Source of the DNA: Ruminococcus sp. | GTDB taxonomy: Bacteria > Bacillota > Clostridia > Oscillospirales > Acutalibacteraceae | Length of the DNA stretch: 16,004 bases | Assembly (NCBI GenBank): GCA_004558485.1 | Contig: SFCS01000029.1 | Location: forward strand, 1-16,004 | Direction: 5' to 3' | Shown: positions 8,322-15,534 of the stretch, in pieces | How the letters are laid out: every line of letters begins with the position of its first letter | Position numbering within the stretch: position 1 is the first letter of the stretch | The notes under the pieces: model-generated | What the model saw: only the letters and a program-made list of their open reading frames with translations | What the model was told of the DNA's origin: nothing | Database searches by the model: none | Translations under genes and position numbers: made by a program

Positions 8322-9407
8322 ATGTCTGCTGCAACTGTAAAAAAGCAAAACCGTTTCTCCGCATGGATGAGCGATTTCAAAGCAAAGTCCGGCATTGATA
8401 AGCGCAGAGCCGTCAGCGACCTGCTGTTCAACAATGCCATGTATATCATCATCGCCGCTGCGATCATCTATATTGCCGTTCGTGTGCCCGCGTTTCTGTC
8501 GGTGTCCTCGATCGTCAATATCGTTTCGCTGACGGCGGCAAAGCTGCCGATCGCCCTCGGCATCGGCGGCGCGATCGTTCTGACCGGTACGGATATTTCC
8601 GCCGGTCGCTGTGTAGGCCTCACCGCCTGTATTGCCGCGTCGCTCTTGCAGATGACCGGCTATATCAACAAAATTTTCCCGAACATCCCCGTCATGCCGC
8701 TGTGGGCAGTGCTCCTTCTGGTGATCGCGGTCGGCGCGGCGATCGGCTTTGTCAACGGCTTCTTCGTTGCGAAGTTCAAGCTGCATCCCTTCATCGTCAC
8801 CCTGTCCACGCAGCTCATCGTGTTCGGCCTCGTGCTGATGTATCTGATGCTCGGCGGCAACAACGGTCAGACGCTGTCCGGTCTTGATGCCTCCTACACC
8901 GACTTTGTGCGCGGCACGCTCTTCACCATCGGCGGCGTTGCCGTTCCGAAATATGTGCTGTATGCGGTCATTCTCACGGCCATCATGTGGGTGATCTGGA
9001 ACAAGACCAAGTTCGGCAAAAACATGTTTGCGGTCGGCTCGAACGAAGAGGCGGCGAATGTGTCCGGTGTCAATGTGTTCTGGACGATCGTTATGGTGTT
9101 CGTGCTGGCGGGCGCCATGTACGGCATTACCGGTTTCATCGAGGGTGCGCGCATCGCCTCCTGCTCGGCAAACACCGGTCTCAACTATGAGTCCGACGCC
9201 ATCGCGGCGTGCGTTATCGGCGGTGTCTCCTTTGTCGGCGGCACCGGTAAGATCAGCGGTATCGTCATCGGTGTGTTCCTCCTGCAGATCATCTTCGTCG
9301 GACTGAACTTCCTGTCCGTCGATGCGAACATGCTGTATGTCATCAAGGGTCTTATCATCCTGGTTGCCTGCGCGATCGACATGCGCAAGTACCTGGCACG
9401 CAAATAA
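8322..9407 (+). CDS. mglC: Galactose/methyl-galactoside ABC importer permease MglC
   Basis: This is a 361-residue integral membrane protein of the BPD_transp_2 branched-chain/monosaccharide permease family. A cytoplasmic N-terminal tail of about 40 residues is followed by multiple hydrophobic helices from about residue 42 to the C-terminus. The family text GTDISAGRCVGLTA is clear, as are the ATPase-contact loop around GSNEEAANVSGVN and the late GGVSFVGGTGKISG segment. The protein ends in a short basic tail (DMRKYLARK). The ATG at 8322 lies 9 bases after GGGAGGG (8306-8312) and 18 bases after the mglA stop, so it is part of the same operon. Two copies with two copies of MglA would form the transporter. 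Confidence 0.94.
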   Translation: MSAATVKKQNRFSAWMSDFKAKSGIDKRRAVSDLLFNNAMYIIIAAAIIYIAVRVPAFLSVSSIVNIVSLTAAKLPIALGIGGAIVLTGTDISAGRCVGLTACIAASLLQMTGYINKIFPNIPVMPLWAVLLLVIAVGAAIGFVNGFFVAKFKLHPFIVTLSTQLIVFGLVLMYLMLGGNNGQTLSGLDASYTDFVRGTLFTIGGVAVPKYVLYAVILTAIMWVIWNKTKFGKNMFAVGSNEEAANVSGVNVFWTIVMVFVLAGAMYGITGFIEGARIASCSANTGLNYESDAIAACVIGGVSFVGGTGKISGIVIGVFLLQIIFVGLNFLSVDANMLYVIKGLIILVACAIDMRKYLARK

Positions 9408-9427
9408 GAGAAAGGATCGGGAAGAAT

Positions 9428-9772
9428 ATGGCAGACAAAAAGACCGGCGGTCTGTATGCAAAAGTGAATATGTCGGTGAAGAATGCCAATATTCTGGTTG
9501 CCGTCACCGTTGCACTGCTGGTGATTGTGACGATCTTCATTGTAAACCACGGGGGCTTTACAGTGAAATTCGACACCGACGGCGGCTCCCGCCTGGACAG
9601 CGTCAAGGTCATGCACGCCGAAACGATCGGCACGGTGGATGTGCCGACCAAGGAGGGCTACACCTTCACCGGCTGGTATACCGACAGCGATTGCACGAGT
9701 GCATGGGATGTCGCTGCCGACCCCGTCGAGGGCAGCATGACGTTGTACGCGGGCTGGAAAAAGACACAGTGA
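9428..9772 (+). CDS. Small membrane protein with InlB B-repeat-like domain, last gene of the mgl operon
   Basis: This 114-residue protein has a short basic N-terminus, one transmembrane helix (about 21-39) and a single small beta-rich domain (44-110). The domain reads FTVKFDTDGGS...KEGYTFTGWYTD...MTLYAGW, the pattern of the InlB B-repeat/Listeria-Bacteroides (Flg_new-type) repeat usually found in tandem in long surface proteins. The basic N-terminus suggests the repeat faces outside, beside the membrane. It begins 20 bases after mglC with a GAAAGGA/GGGAAGA ribosome site and ends before a clear terminator, so it is made with the transporter. A role as an accessory subunit of the importer or of the neighbouring sugar sensor is possible, but nothing in the sequence proves it. 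Confidence 0.85.
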   Translation: MADKKTGGLYAKVNMSVKNANILVAVTVALLVIVTIFIVNHGGFTVKFDTDGGSRLDSVKVMHAETIGTVDVPTKEGYTFTGWYTDSDCTSAWDVAADPVEGSMTLYAGWKKTQ

Positions 9773-9784
9773 TCTTCTCAGGGG

Positions 9785-9823
9785 AAGACCGCGCAAAAAT
9801 GCGCGGTCTTTCGTTGCTTTTTT
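9785..9823 (+). terminator. Rho-independent terminator of the mgl operon
   Basis: An 11-bp perfect stem (9785-9795 with 9800-9810) closes an AAAA loop and is followed by a T-rich tract (TCGTTGCTTTTTT). It lies 12 bases after the stop of the small membrane protein and separates the transporter from the regulatory operon. Confidence 0.92.
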
Positions 9824-9842
9824 GCCGCAGATGTGGTACACT
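9814..9842 (+). promoter_or_regulatory. Possible promoter of the regulator-kinase operon
   Basis: TTGCTT (9814-9819) and TACACT (9837-9842) are spaced by 17 bases, and transcription would begin about 28 bases before the regulator start. The boxes are weak and the -35 overlaps the terminator T-tract; TTGCCG (9822-9827) with TAGACA (9844-9849) is another option. Confidence 0.35.
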
Positions 9843-9876
9843 GTAGACATACTACTGCGGGCGGGAGGATGTTTTC

Positions 9877-11472
9877 TTGAAGTATTCGGTACTGGTCGTG
9901 GACGATGAGCAGGAACAGCGCCGCGCAATCATTGAGCGCGTGAATTGGGAGGCGGCGGGATTTACCGTTGTCGGGGAGGCGGAAAACGGCGTTGAGGCGC
10001 TCGATCAGGTCGAGACGCTGCAGCCCGATCTCATTCTGACCGACATCCGCATGCCGATGATCTCGGGCCTGGAGCTTGCCGCGCGCGTGCGCGAGCTGCG
10101 TCCGGCAACGCAGATGGTCATTCTCAGCGGCTATGACAGCTTTGAATATGCGCAGACTGCCATCAACTACAACATCATCCGCTATCTTTTAAAGCCCATT
10201 TCCTCCGCGGAAATGTCCGAGGAGCTTTTTGAGATCCACCGCCGCATGGACGAACGGTTGGGCAATGTGGCGGAAAAGCCGCCGCAGGATGTGCAAAACC
10301 AGCTGCAGCGTTCCGATGTCAATGCATTTTTGCTGCCGTTGATGCTCGGCGGCAGCGAGGAACAGCCGGATGAGGCGGAGCTGACAAAGCGCGCTGCCGC
10401 GCTCGGCATTCTCGGCGACAGCGGAGACGACCGCCGTTTTTGTATCCTTGTTTCAAAATTCAAGGATGAAAACGGCGCCTGCACCGGCACGCAGCATATT
10501 GCTTTCATCCAGAATGTCATGAGCCGCTATGTTCACTCCGAAAGCTTTGTGGTCTACGGACGGGCGGTGACCTTCGTGGTCGTCGACGCGGCGGGGGAGC
10601 TTTCAAACATTTTGGAGCTGCCGCTGCGTGAATTGGTGCAGACGGCACAGCGTATGCTGGGACAGCGGTGCACCGTCGGCGTCAGCCGCGCCTTTTCGGA
10701 GCTGTCGCACTGTGCAGAAGGGTATTTTCAGGCGGTGACCGCCAGACGGTATACCTCGGACGGCGCGGGCGAGGTACGCTTCATCAACGACCAGGAGCAC
10801 GACGAGCAGACCGAGCTTGAGCTCGTGGAAAAGACGGTCGGCAAGCTGGAACAGCTTCTGAAGGTCGGCAGCCGCGACTCTCTGCAGGCGTTTATCAACG
10901 AGCTGTATGAAACGAACACGCCGGAAAACGCCAACCTCCTGGTGGTGCAGATCATGGCGACGGTCTATCGCGTCGTCAGCGCCGTGTCGGACAAAACGGC
11001 ACTCATGCAGCTTTTGTCCTCGAACCCGCTTTTCTCCCGCATCACCTCCTACAACAGCGAGAGCGTCATGAAAAATGAGCTGATCACTTTCTGCGAAAGC
11101 GCAAAATCCCTCATCACCCGTTCGCAAAAGCGGGACTCTGAGCTGCTCTGTGACCGTGTGGTGCAGATCATCGATGAGCGTTATGCCGATGAAGGGCTGT
11201 CCCTCACGGGGGTGAGCAACGAGCTGGCGGTCAGCCCCAACTATCTCAGCACGCTCATAAAGAAAAACAAGAAAAAGAATTTTGTCACCCTGCTGACCGA
11301 GCGGCGGATGCAGGCGGCCTACGATATGCTGGTCTGCTCCAGTATGCGCGTGTTGGAAATTGCGGAAAAGTGCGGCTACAGCGATCAGCACTATTTCAGC
11401 TATTGTTTCAAGAAGTTTTACGGCGAGTCGCCGAACAAGGTGCGCGCCGAACACCGTCCGGAGGAAGTATAA
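9877..11472 (+). CDS. YesN-type response regulator with AraC DNA-binding domain
   Basis: This is a 531-residue cytoplasmic transcription factor. The receiver domain (1-120) has the acidic pocket VVDDE (D9, D10), the phosphoacceptor D56 in LTDIRMP, and the conserved Lys in LLKPIS near residue 106. A long middle region (about 130-425) of the type found in large YesN proteins follows. The C-terminal AraC-type double helix-turn-helix (about 430-525) includes AVSPNYLSTLIKK and the family end motif CGYSDQHYFSYCFKKFYGESP. The start is a TTG at 9877, chosen because GGGAGG (9863-9868) lies 8 bases upstream; the ATG at 9869 is out of frame. It precedes the cognate kinase by 15 bases. Its targets probably include the adjacent mglBAC operon, by position only. 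Confidence 0.94.
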   Translation: MKYSVLVVDDEQEQRRAIIERVNWEAAGFTVVGEAENGVEALDQVETLQPDLILTDIRMPMISGLELAARVRELRPATQMVILSGYDSFEYAQTAINYNIIRYLLKPISSAEMSEELFEIHRRMDERLGNVAEKPPQDVQNQLQRSDVNAFLLPLMLGGSEEQPDEAELTKRAAALGILGDSGDDRRFCILVSKFKDENGACTGTQHIAFIQNVMSRYVHSESFVVYGRAVTFVVVDAAGELSNILELPLRELVQTAQRMLGQRCTVGVSRAFSELSHCAEGYFQAVTARRYTSDGAGEVRFINDQEHDEQTELELVEKTVGKLEQLLKVGSRDSLQAFINELYETNTPENANLLVVQIMATVYRVVSAVSDKTALMQLLSSNPLFSRITSYNSESVMKNELITFCESAKSLITRSQKRDSELLCDRVVQIIDERYADEGLSLTGVSNELAVSPNYLSTLIKKNKKKNFVTLLTERRMQAAYDMLVCSSMRVLEIAEKCGYSDQHYFSYCFKKFYGESPNKVRAEHRPEEV

Positions 11473-11487
11473 AAGGAGCGTGACCGC

Positions 11488-13227
11488 ATGAAGCGTGTGT
11501 TTCGTCATCCTGTGCGTCTTTCCGCACTGACTGTTTTGTCCGTCACGGCAGCGTGCCTTTTGGCGGTCTCTGTCTGTGCGATGATCTTTGCCACCGTGTA
11601 CAGCAAGGCGGTGCTGCGCGATGCGCAGGTGAACGCGGAGCAGACCGTTTCCCAAACGGCGGTGTCGGTGGAAAACAGCCTGAACGCGATGAAATATCGC
11701 TTGTCGCAGGTCGCGGCATTGGCGGCGAGAAGCGAGGATGCCGCAGGATTCGGCAGCGCGATCGCGGCGCTGACCAATGTGGAAAACGATATTTTTGTCG
11801 TCACGGTATATGATGCAAACGGCGGTGTGGTGAGCCGCACCGCCAGCGGCGAAAAACCGAAGGAGACCGTCTTTCGGGATCTTTCCTTTGACGCGGAGCT
11901 TTTTTCGGTCGCCGCGCCGTACGCCATCACGAAACCGCATGTGCAGACCGGCTTTGCGGGGGTCTATCCGTGGGTGGTGACGATGGCGGTAAAGACCGAC
12001 GAACCGATCTTGGGGAACGGTATATATGTTGCCATAGATTTCCGCTTTTCGGAGATCGCCGGATATATGGACGGCATCGGTATCGGCAGACACGGCTATT
12101 GCTTTATTCTTGACCGCGACGGCAGCGTCGTATATCATCCGCAGCAACAGATGCTGTATTCCGGTATAAAGAGCGAGGACACAGCGGCACTCTGTGCGCT
12201 TTCCGACGGCGTGCACATCGGAAAAAATGTTCTGTATGCACTGCACACGACCGCCGATGCACATTGGCGCATTGTCGGCGTGAGCTACACGGAGGAGCTG
12301 GAGGCGGAAAAGCGGACGCAGATCGTTGTCGGTATTGCGGCGGCTTTTCTGTGCTGTGCCGTTATCCTCGCGCTGGTGCTGGTGGTGTATTCCAAGATTG
12401 TGAATGCACCGGTGCGGCGTTTGGTGCAGGCGATGCAGGCCTTTGAGGCGGCAGCCGACCCGTCGGTGTATACCGGGCAGCCGCAGGCAGTGGCAGAGCT
12501 GCAGGCGCTGTCCGACTCCTTCTCACATATGTCCCGCAGGATCGAAGAGCTGATGGAAAAGGTGCGGCGGGAGGAAAAGGTGCTGCGCAAGACCGAGCTG
12601 CGCGCATTGCAGGCGCAGATCAATCCGCACTTTTTGTATAACACGCTGGACTCCATCCAGTGGATGTGCGAGCAGGGAAAAACAGAGGATGCCTCCAAAA
12701 TGGTGGGGGCGCTTGCACGCCTGTTTCGCATCAGCATCAGCAGGGGACATGAGCTCATCACGATTAAGGATGAGCTGCAGCACGCAAAAAGCTATCTGCT
12801 GATACAAAGCTATCGCTATCGCGATCAGTTTTCCTATCGCTTTGAAGTGGATGAAACGCTGCTTTCCTACCTGTGCAATAAGATCACGATACAGCCGCTC
12901 ATTGAGAACGCCATTTATCACGGCATTGACCGTATGGTGGACGAGGGCGAGATCGTCATCACCGTCAAGAGGGCGCAGGATGCCGCGGGGGACATCCTGA
13001 TAACGGTTTCCGACAACGGCGTCGGCATGACCGAGGAGCAGTGTGCGAAGATTCTCAGCAAGGAACGCAGCGACTCCGGCGGCATCGGCGTGAAAAATGT
13101 CAACGACCGCTTGAAGATCTATTTCGGTGAAAGGTACGGTCTGAGTATTCACAGTGTGCCGGACGAGGGCACGACCGTGACGGTGCGTATTCCGCAGATC
13201 GAGAAGGAGGCGGGGCAGGATGTGTAA
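11488..13227 (+). CDS. YesM/LytS-type sensor histidine kinase with extracellular Cache-like domain
   Basis: This is a 579-residue membrane kinase. One helix lies at about 12-38, an extracellular sensor region of Cache type at about 40-275, a second helix at about 279-301, and a HAMP-like linker at about 302-360. The His_kinase domain follows with H381 in the QINPHFLYNTLDSIQWM phosphoacceptor box. The ATPase domain shows the N-box IQPLIENAIYHGI (N474), DNGVGM (D509) and GGIGV (from 531). These are the marks of the family that partners YesN regulators. The ATG at 11488 follows AAAAGGAG by 9 bases. The gene lies just after the response regulator and overlaps the next gene, a sugar-binding lipoprotein, by 8 bases. 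It therefore probably senses sugar through that protein rather than directly. Confidence 0.94.
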   Translation: MKRVFRHPVRLSALTVLSVTAACLLAVSVCAMIFATVYSKAVLRDAQVNAEQTVSQTAVSVENSLNAMKYRLSQVAALAARSEDAAGFGSAIAALTNVENDIFVVTVYDANGGVVSRTASGEKPKETVFRDLSFDAELFSVAAPYAITKPHVQTGFAGVYPWVVTMAVKTDEPILGNGIYVAIDFRFSEIAGYMDGIGIGRHGYCFILDRDGSVVYHPQQQMLYSGIKSEDTAALCALSDGVHIGKNVLYALHTTADAHWRIVGVSYTEELEAEKRTQIVVGIAAAFLCCAVILALVLVVYSKIVNAPVRRLVQAMQAFEAAADPSVYTGQPQAVAELQALSDSFSHMSRRIEELMEKVRREEKVLRKTELRALQAQINPHFLYNTLDSIQWMCEQGKTEDASKMVGALARLFRISISRGHELITIKDELQHAKSYLLIQSYRYRDQFSYRFEVDETLLSYLCNKITIQPLIENAIYHGIDRMVDEGEIVITVKRAQDAAGDILITVSDNGVGMTEEQCAKILSKERSDSGGIGVKNVNDRLKIYFGERYGLSIHSVPDEGTTVTVRIPQIEKEAGQDV

Positions 13228-14185
13228 ACGCTTGATCACTCTGTTTTCCTGTCTGTCGCTGCTGCTTTTTGCAGGCGGATGCGGAAAAAGCGCGACGGAA
13301 AAACCGTATATCGCCGTGATTGTCAAGGCGGTGGACTCGGATTTTTGGCACAATGTGCAGCGCGGCGTGGAGGCGGCGGCAACGGAATATAATGTTTCCG
13401 CCACCTTTGAAGGTCCCGAAAACGAAGAGGACTATGTCACGCAAAATGCCATGATTGCCCGCGCGGTAACGGACGGAGCAAAGGCGATCGTGCTGTCCGC
13501 CATTGACTATGTTCGCTGTGCCGACGCGGTTGACGATGCCGTGCGGCGCGGCGTGAAGGTCATCACGATCGACAGCGATGTCGACTCACAGCTCAAAAGT
13601 CAGTTCATCGGAACAGATAATTATGCCGCAGGACAGGCGGCGGCAAGGGCAGCGGTCTCACTTTTTCCGGACACAACGCCCGTGTGCATCGGCATTGTCA
13701 ACTATATGACCGATACCGACAACGGCAAGCAGCGCGAGGATGGCTTTCGGAAGTATGTGGACAGTGTGCCGCGCGCCCGTGTGGTCGCTGCCGTGACAGC
13801 GGCGAGCCGTACCGACAGTGCGACGGTGGCGGCGCTGTCGCTTTTGGAACAGTATCCTCAGATCAATGTGCTGGTCGGTTTCAACGAATGGATGACGCTC
13901 GGCGTCGGCAATGCCATTCAAAGGTGCAAAAAGGAAAATACGGTGTGCGCTGTCGGCTTTGACGCGAACGTGCAATCCGTGCAGCTGTTGGAAACGGGTG
14001 AGATGGACGCCCTTGTCGTGCAGAATCCCTTTGCCATCGGTTACCTGGGCGTGCAAAACGCCTCGATGCTGCTGCGCGGCGAGTCGCTGTCGCAGGAGGT
14101 ACAGAACACGGATGTGACCGTCGTCACGTGCGACAATATGTTTAACGAAGATATACAGAGAATTTTGTTTCAATTTGACAACTAG
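13220..14185 (+). CDS. Sugar-binding lipoprotein, likely sensory partner of the kinase
   Basis: This is a 321-residue periplasmic-binding-protein-type lipoprotein (Peripla_BP_4, RbsB/MglB-like fold). A signal peptide ends in AGGC (Cys21). The two-lobe fold is visible from motifs such as DSDFWHNVQRGVEAAA, IVLSAIDY, VITIDSDVDS with IGTDNYAAGQAA, then VGFNEWMTLGVGNAI and VGFDANVQSVQLLETGEMDALVVQNPF. It differs clearly from MglB (5631-6698) and has no ABC genes beside it. Its ATG at 13220 lies inside the kinase 3' end, 9 bases after AAGGAGG (13204-13210), with an 8-base overlap, so the two proteins are translationally coupled. This fits a sensory role like that of XylFII with LytS rather than transport. 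The ligand is not readable; galactose or a related sugar is an inference from the neighbouring transporter. Confidence 0.9.
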   Translation: MCKRLITLFSCLSLLLFAGGCGKSATEKPYIAVIVKAVDSDFWHNVQRGVEAAATEYNVSATFEGPENEEDYVTQNAMIARAVTDGAKAIVLSAIDYVRCADAVDDAVRRGVKVITIDSDVDSQLKSQFIGTDNYAAGQAAARAAVSLFPDTTPVCIGIVNYMTDTDNGKQREDGFRKYVDSVPRARVVAAVTAASRTDSATVAALSLLEQYPQINVLVGFNEWMTLGVGNAIQRCKKENTVCAVGFDANVQSVQLLETGEMDALVVQNPFAIGYLGVQNASMLLRGESLSQEVQNTDVTVVTCDNMFNEDIQRILFQFDN

Positions 14186-14199
14186 AAAGGGTGATGAGT

Positions 14200-15189
14200 A
14201 TGTATACACCTGCAAAAGACCGTTATGAGGCCATGCCGTATCACCGCTGCGGGAAAAGCGGATTAAAGCTGCCGGCGGTGTCACTGGGACTATGGCACAA
14301 CTTCGGCGACACCACACCGTATGCGACTATGCAGGCGCTGTGCCGCACCGCATTTGACAACGGCATCACGCATTTTGATCTTGCCAACAACTACGGCCCC
14401 GCACCCGGCAGCGCCGAGGAGAATTTCGGAAAGCTGCTGCGCGACGATCTTATGCCGTACCGTGACGAGCTTATTATCAGCACCAAGGCGGGCTACACCA
14501 TGTGGGACGGTCCTTACGGCGACTGGGGCAGCCGCAAATATCTGCTGGCGAGTCTTGATGCAAGCCTTAAGCGGATGGGACTGTCCTATGTGGACATTTT
14601 CTATCACCACCGTCCCGATCCGGAAACGCCTCTCGAAGAAACGATGGGGGCGCTTGCACAGGCGGTGACAAGCGGTAAGGCGCTGTATGTGGGACTTTCC
14701 AACTATAACGGCGAGCAGCTTGAAAAGGCGTGCCGCATTTTGGAGGAGCTGCACTGCCCGTTTATCATCAATCAGAACCGGTATTCCATCCTTGATCGCA
14801 CCGTCGAGAAAAACGGGTTGAAGGAGACGGCGGCACGGCTGCAAAAGGGCATTATCTGCTTCAGCCCGCTGGCACAGGGGATGCTTACGGATCGCTATCT
14901 GCACGGTATCCCCGCCGACAGCCGTATCCGCACCGACGGCAGATTTTTACAGGAGTCGGCGCTGACGCCGAAGCGCCTGGAGCAGATCCGCGCGCTTGCC
15001 GCCATTGCCGCCGCCAGAGGGCAGTCGCTGGCGCAGATGGCGCTTTCCTGGATTTTGCGCGACGGAGTCGTGACATCGGTGCTGATCGGCGCCTCCCGTC
15101 CGGAACAGATCCTCGACAACATCCGCTCTGTAAAGAACACGCGTTTCTCCGCCGAGGAGCTTGCCGCCATCGACGCCGCATCTGTTTGA
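14200..15189 (+). CDS. yghZ: Aldo-keto reductase, L-glyceraldehyde-3-phosphate reductase-like
   Basis: This is a 329-residue cytoplasmic NADPH-type aldo-keto reductase with a TIM-barrel fold. The catalytic tetrad is present as D60 and Y65 (FDLANNYGP), K96 (STKAGY) and His136/137 (FYHHRPD). Long stretches match E. coli YghZ (Gpr, AKR14 family), for example RCGKSGLKLPAVSLGLWHNF, GSAEENFGKLL and SRKYLLASLDASLKRMG, as well as SVLIGASRPEQ near the C-terminus. YghZ reduces L-glyceraldehyde 3-phosphate and also other aldehydes such as methylglyoxal. The ATG at 14200 is preferred because GAAAGG (14185-14190) lies 9 bases upstream; the ATG at 14194 and GTG at 14191 are too close to it. It begins 14 bases after the sensor lipoprotein and is probably in the same operon, perhaps as a detoxifying enzyme for high sugar flux. 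Confidence 0.92.
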   Translation: MYTPAKDRYEAMPYHRCGKSGLKLPAVSLGLWHNFGDTTPYATMQALCRTAFDNGITHFDLANNYGPAPGSAEENFGKLLRDDLMPYRDELIISTKAGYTMWDGPYGDWGSRKYLLASLDASLKRMGLSYVDIFYHHRPDPETPLEETMGALAQAVTSGKALYVGLSNYNGEQLEKACRILEELHCPFIINQNRYSILDRTVEKNGLKETAARLQKGIICFSPLAQGMLTDRYLHGIPADSRIRTDGRFLQESALTPKRLEQIRALAAIAAARGQSLAQMALSWILRDGVVTSVLIGASRPEQILDNIRSVKNTRFSAEELAAIDAASV

Positions 15190-15206
15190 GAAAAAGGTCT
15201 CCTTTC

Positions 15207-15232
15207 GGGCACCCTCCGTAAGGAAGGTGCCC
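15207..15232 (+). repeat. Imperfect hairpin after the aldo-keto reductase gene
   Basis: GGGCACC (15207-15213) pairs with GGTGCCC (15226-15232), with a further imperfect CTCC/GGA pairing inside. It lies 17 bases after the stop codon. No T-run follows, so termination here would be weak; the hairpin at 15277 is the better terminator. Confidence 0.5.
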
Positions 15233-15276
15233 CAAGGTGGCTCTTGTATCTAAACTGAATAATTGGTTTCGTTAAG

Positions 15277-15306
15277 CGGTGTAGCCATTGGCTATGCCGT
15301 TTTTTT
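15277..15306 (+). terminator. Rho-independent terminator in the intergenic stretch
   Basis: A 10-bp stem (15277-15286 with 15290-15299, including two G-U pairs) has a 3-base loop and is followed by seven T residues (15300-15306). It is about 90 bases after the aldo-keto reductase stop and would end that operon or a short transcript begun in between. Confidence 0.8.
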
Positions 15307-15379
15307 GTTACACACCTTTTCAAAGTGTGTAACCCACTATGACTCTTTCTCAGATACTTTGAGCAAAGCTGTTAGTGGG
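15307..15379. repeat. Two further consecutive hairpins
   Basis: A perfect 9-bp inverted repeat (15307-15315 with 15325-15333) begins right after the T-run. It adjoins a larger fold in which CCCACTA (15333-15339) pairs with TAGTGGG (15373-15379) around a small CTTTG-AG-CAAAG hairpin (15357-15368). Such dense pairing suggests a structured RNA or the remains of a mobile element end. Confidence 0.5.
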
Positions 15380-15400
15380 CTCTCTGATGGTGGTCTTACT

Positions 15401-15485
15401 AAGTTGTCAAATATGACTGTATGATTTTTAACCTGTTTTTCGCGCTACATCAAAAATGACAACAAAAGTTGTCTAATATGACTAT
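15401..15485. repeat. Pair of 20-base direct repeats with a dyad, upstream of an HTH gene
   Basis: AAGTTGTC-A-AATATGACT-G-T (15401-15420) recurs at 15466-15485 with 18 of 20 bases identical. The second copy overlaps a perfect dyad, GACAAC (15458-15463) and GTTGTC (15468-15473). Repeats just upstream of a repressor-like gene suggest an operator. Confidence 0.6.
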
Positions 15486-15505
15486 CATTTCTTAAAACGA
15501 TGTGT

Positions 15506-15511
15506 TATGAT
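15506..15511 (+). promoter_or_regulatory. Possible -10 box of the HTH-like gene
   Basis: TATGAT lies 23 bases before the GTG start, with no good -35 at 16-18 bases. It lies 20 bases after the second direct repeat, so a protein bound there could control it. Confidence 0.35.
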
Positions 15512-15534
15512 GTAGAAAAAGGGGGGCTGAGACT

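Larger units (their letters stand above)
15190..15534. other. 345-base non-coding stretch
   Basis: No convincing gene is seen on either strand. The minus-strand frame that crosses this stretch runs into the aldo-keto reductase gene and shows no family motif. The stretch holds the hairpins at 15207-15379 and the repeats at 15401-15485. Base composition drops from GC-rich to AT-rich across it. Confidence 0.75.

Noticed and set aside
9869..9871. ATG at 9869 as the response regulator start
   Set aside because: It is out of frame with the receiver domain and directly abuts the Shine-Dalgarno; the TTG at 9877 gives correct spacing and frame.
10603..12264. A 553-codon minus-strand open frame opposite the regulator and kinase
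   Set aside because: Antisense to two clear genes, with no motifs and no promoter or ribosome site that would support it.
14191..14199. GTG (14191) or ATG (14194) as the start of the aldo-keto reductase
   Set aside because: They lie 0 and 3 bases after GAAAGG, too close; the ATG at 14200 has 9-base spacing.
15307..15400. A CRISPR array or attachment site in the intergenic repeats
   Set aside because: Only two imperfect repeats with one spacing are present and no integrase or cas gene is visible, so neither is supported.
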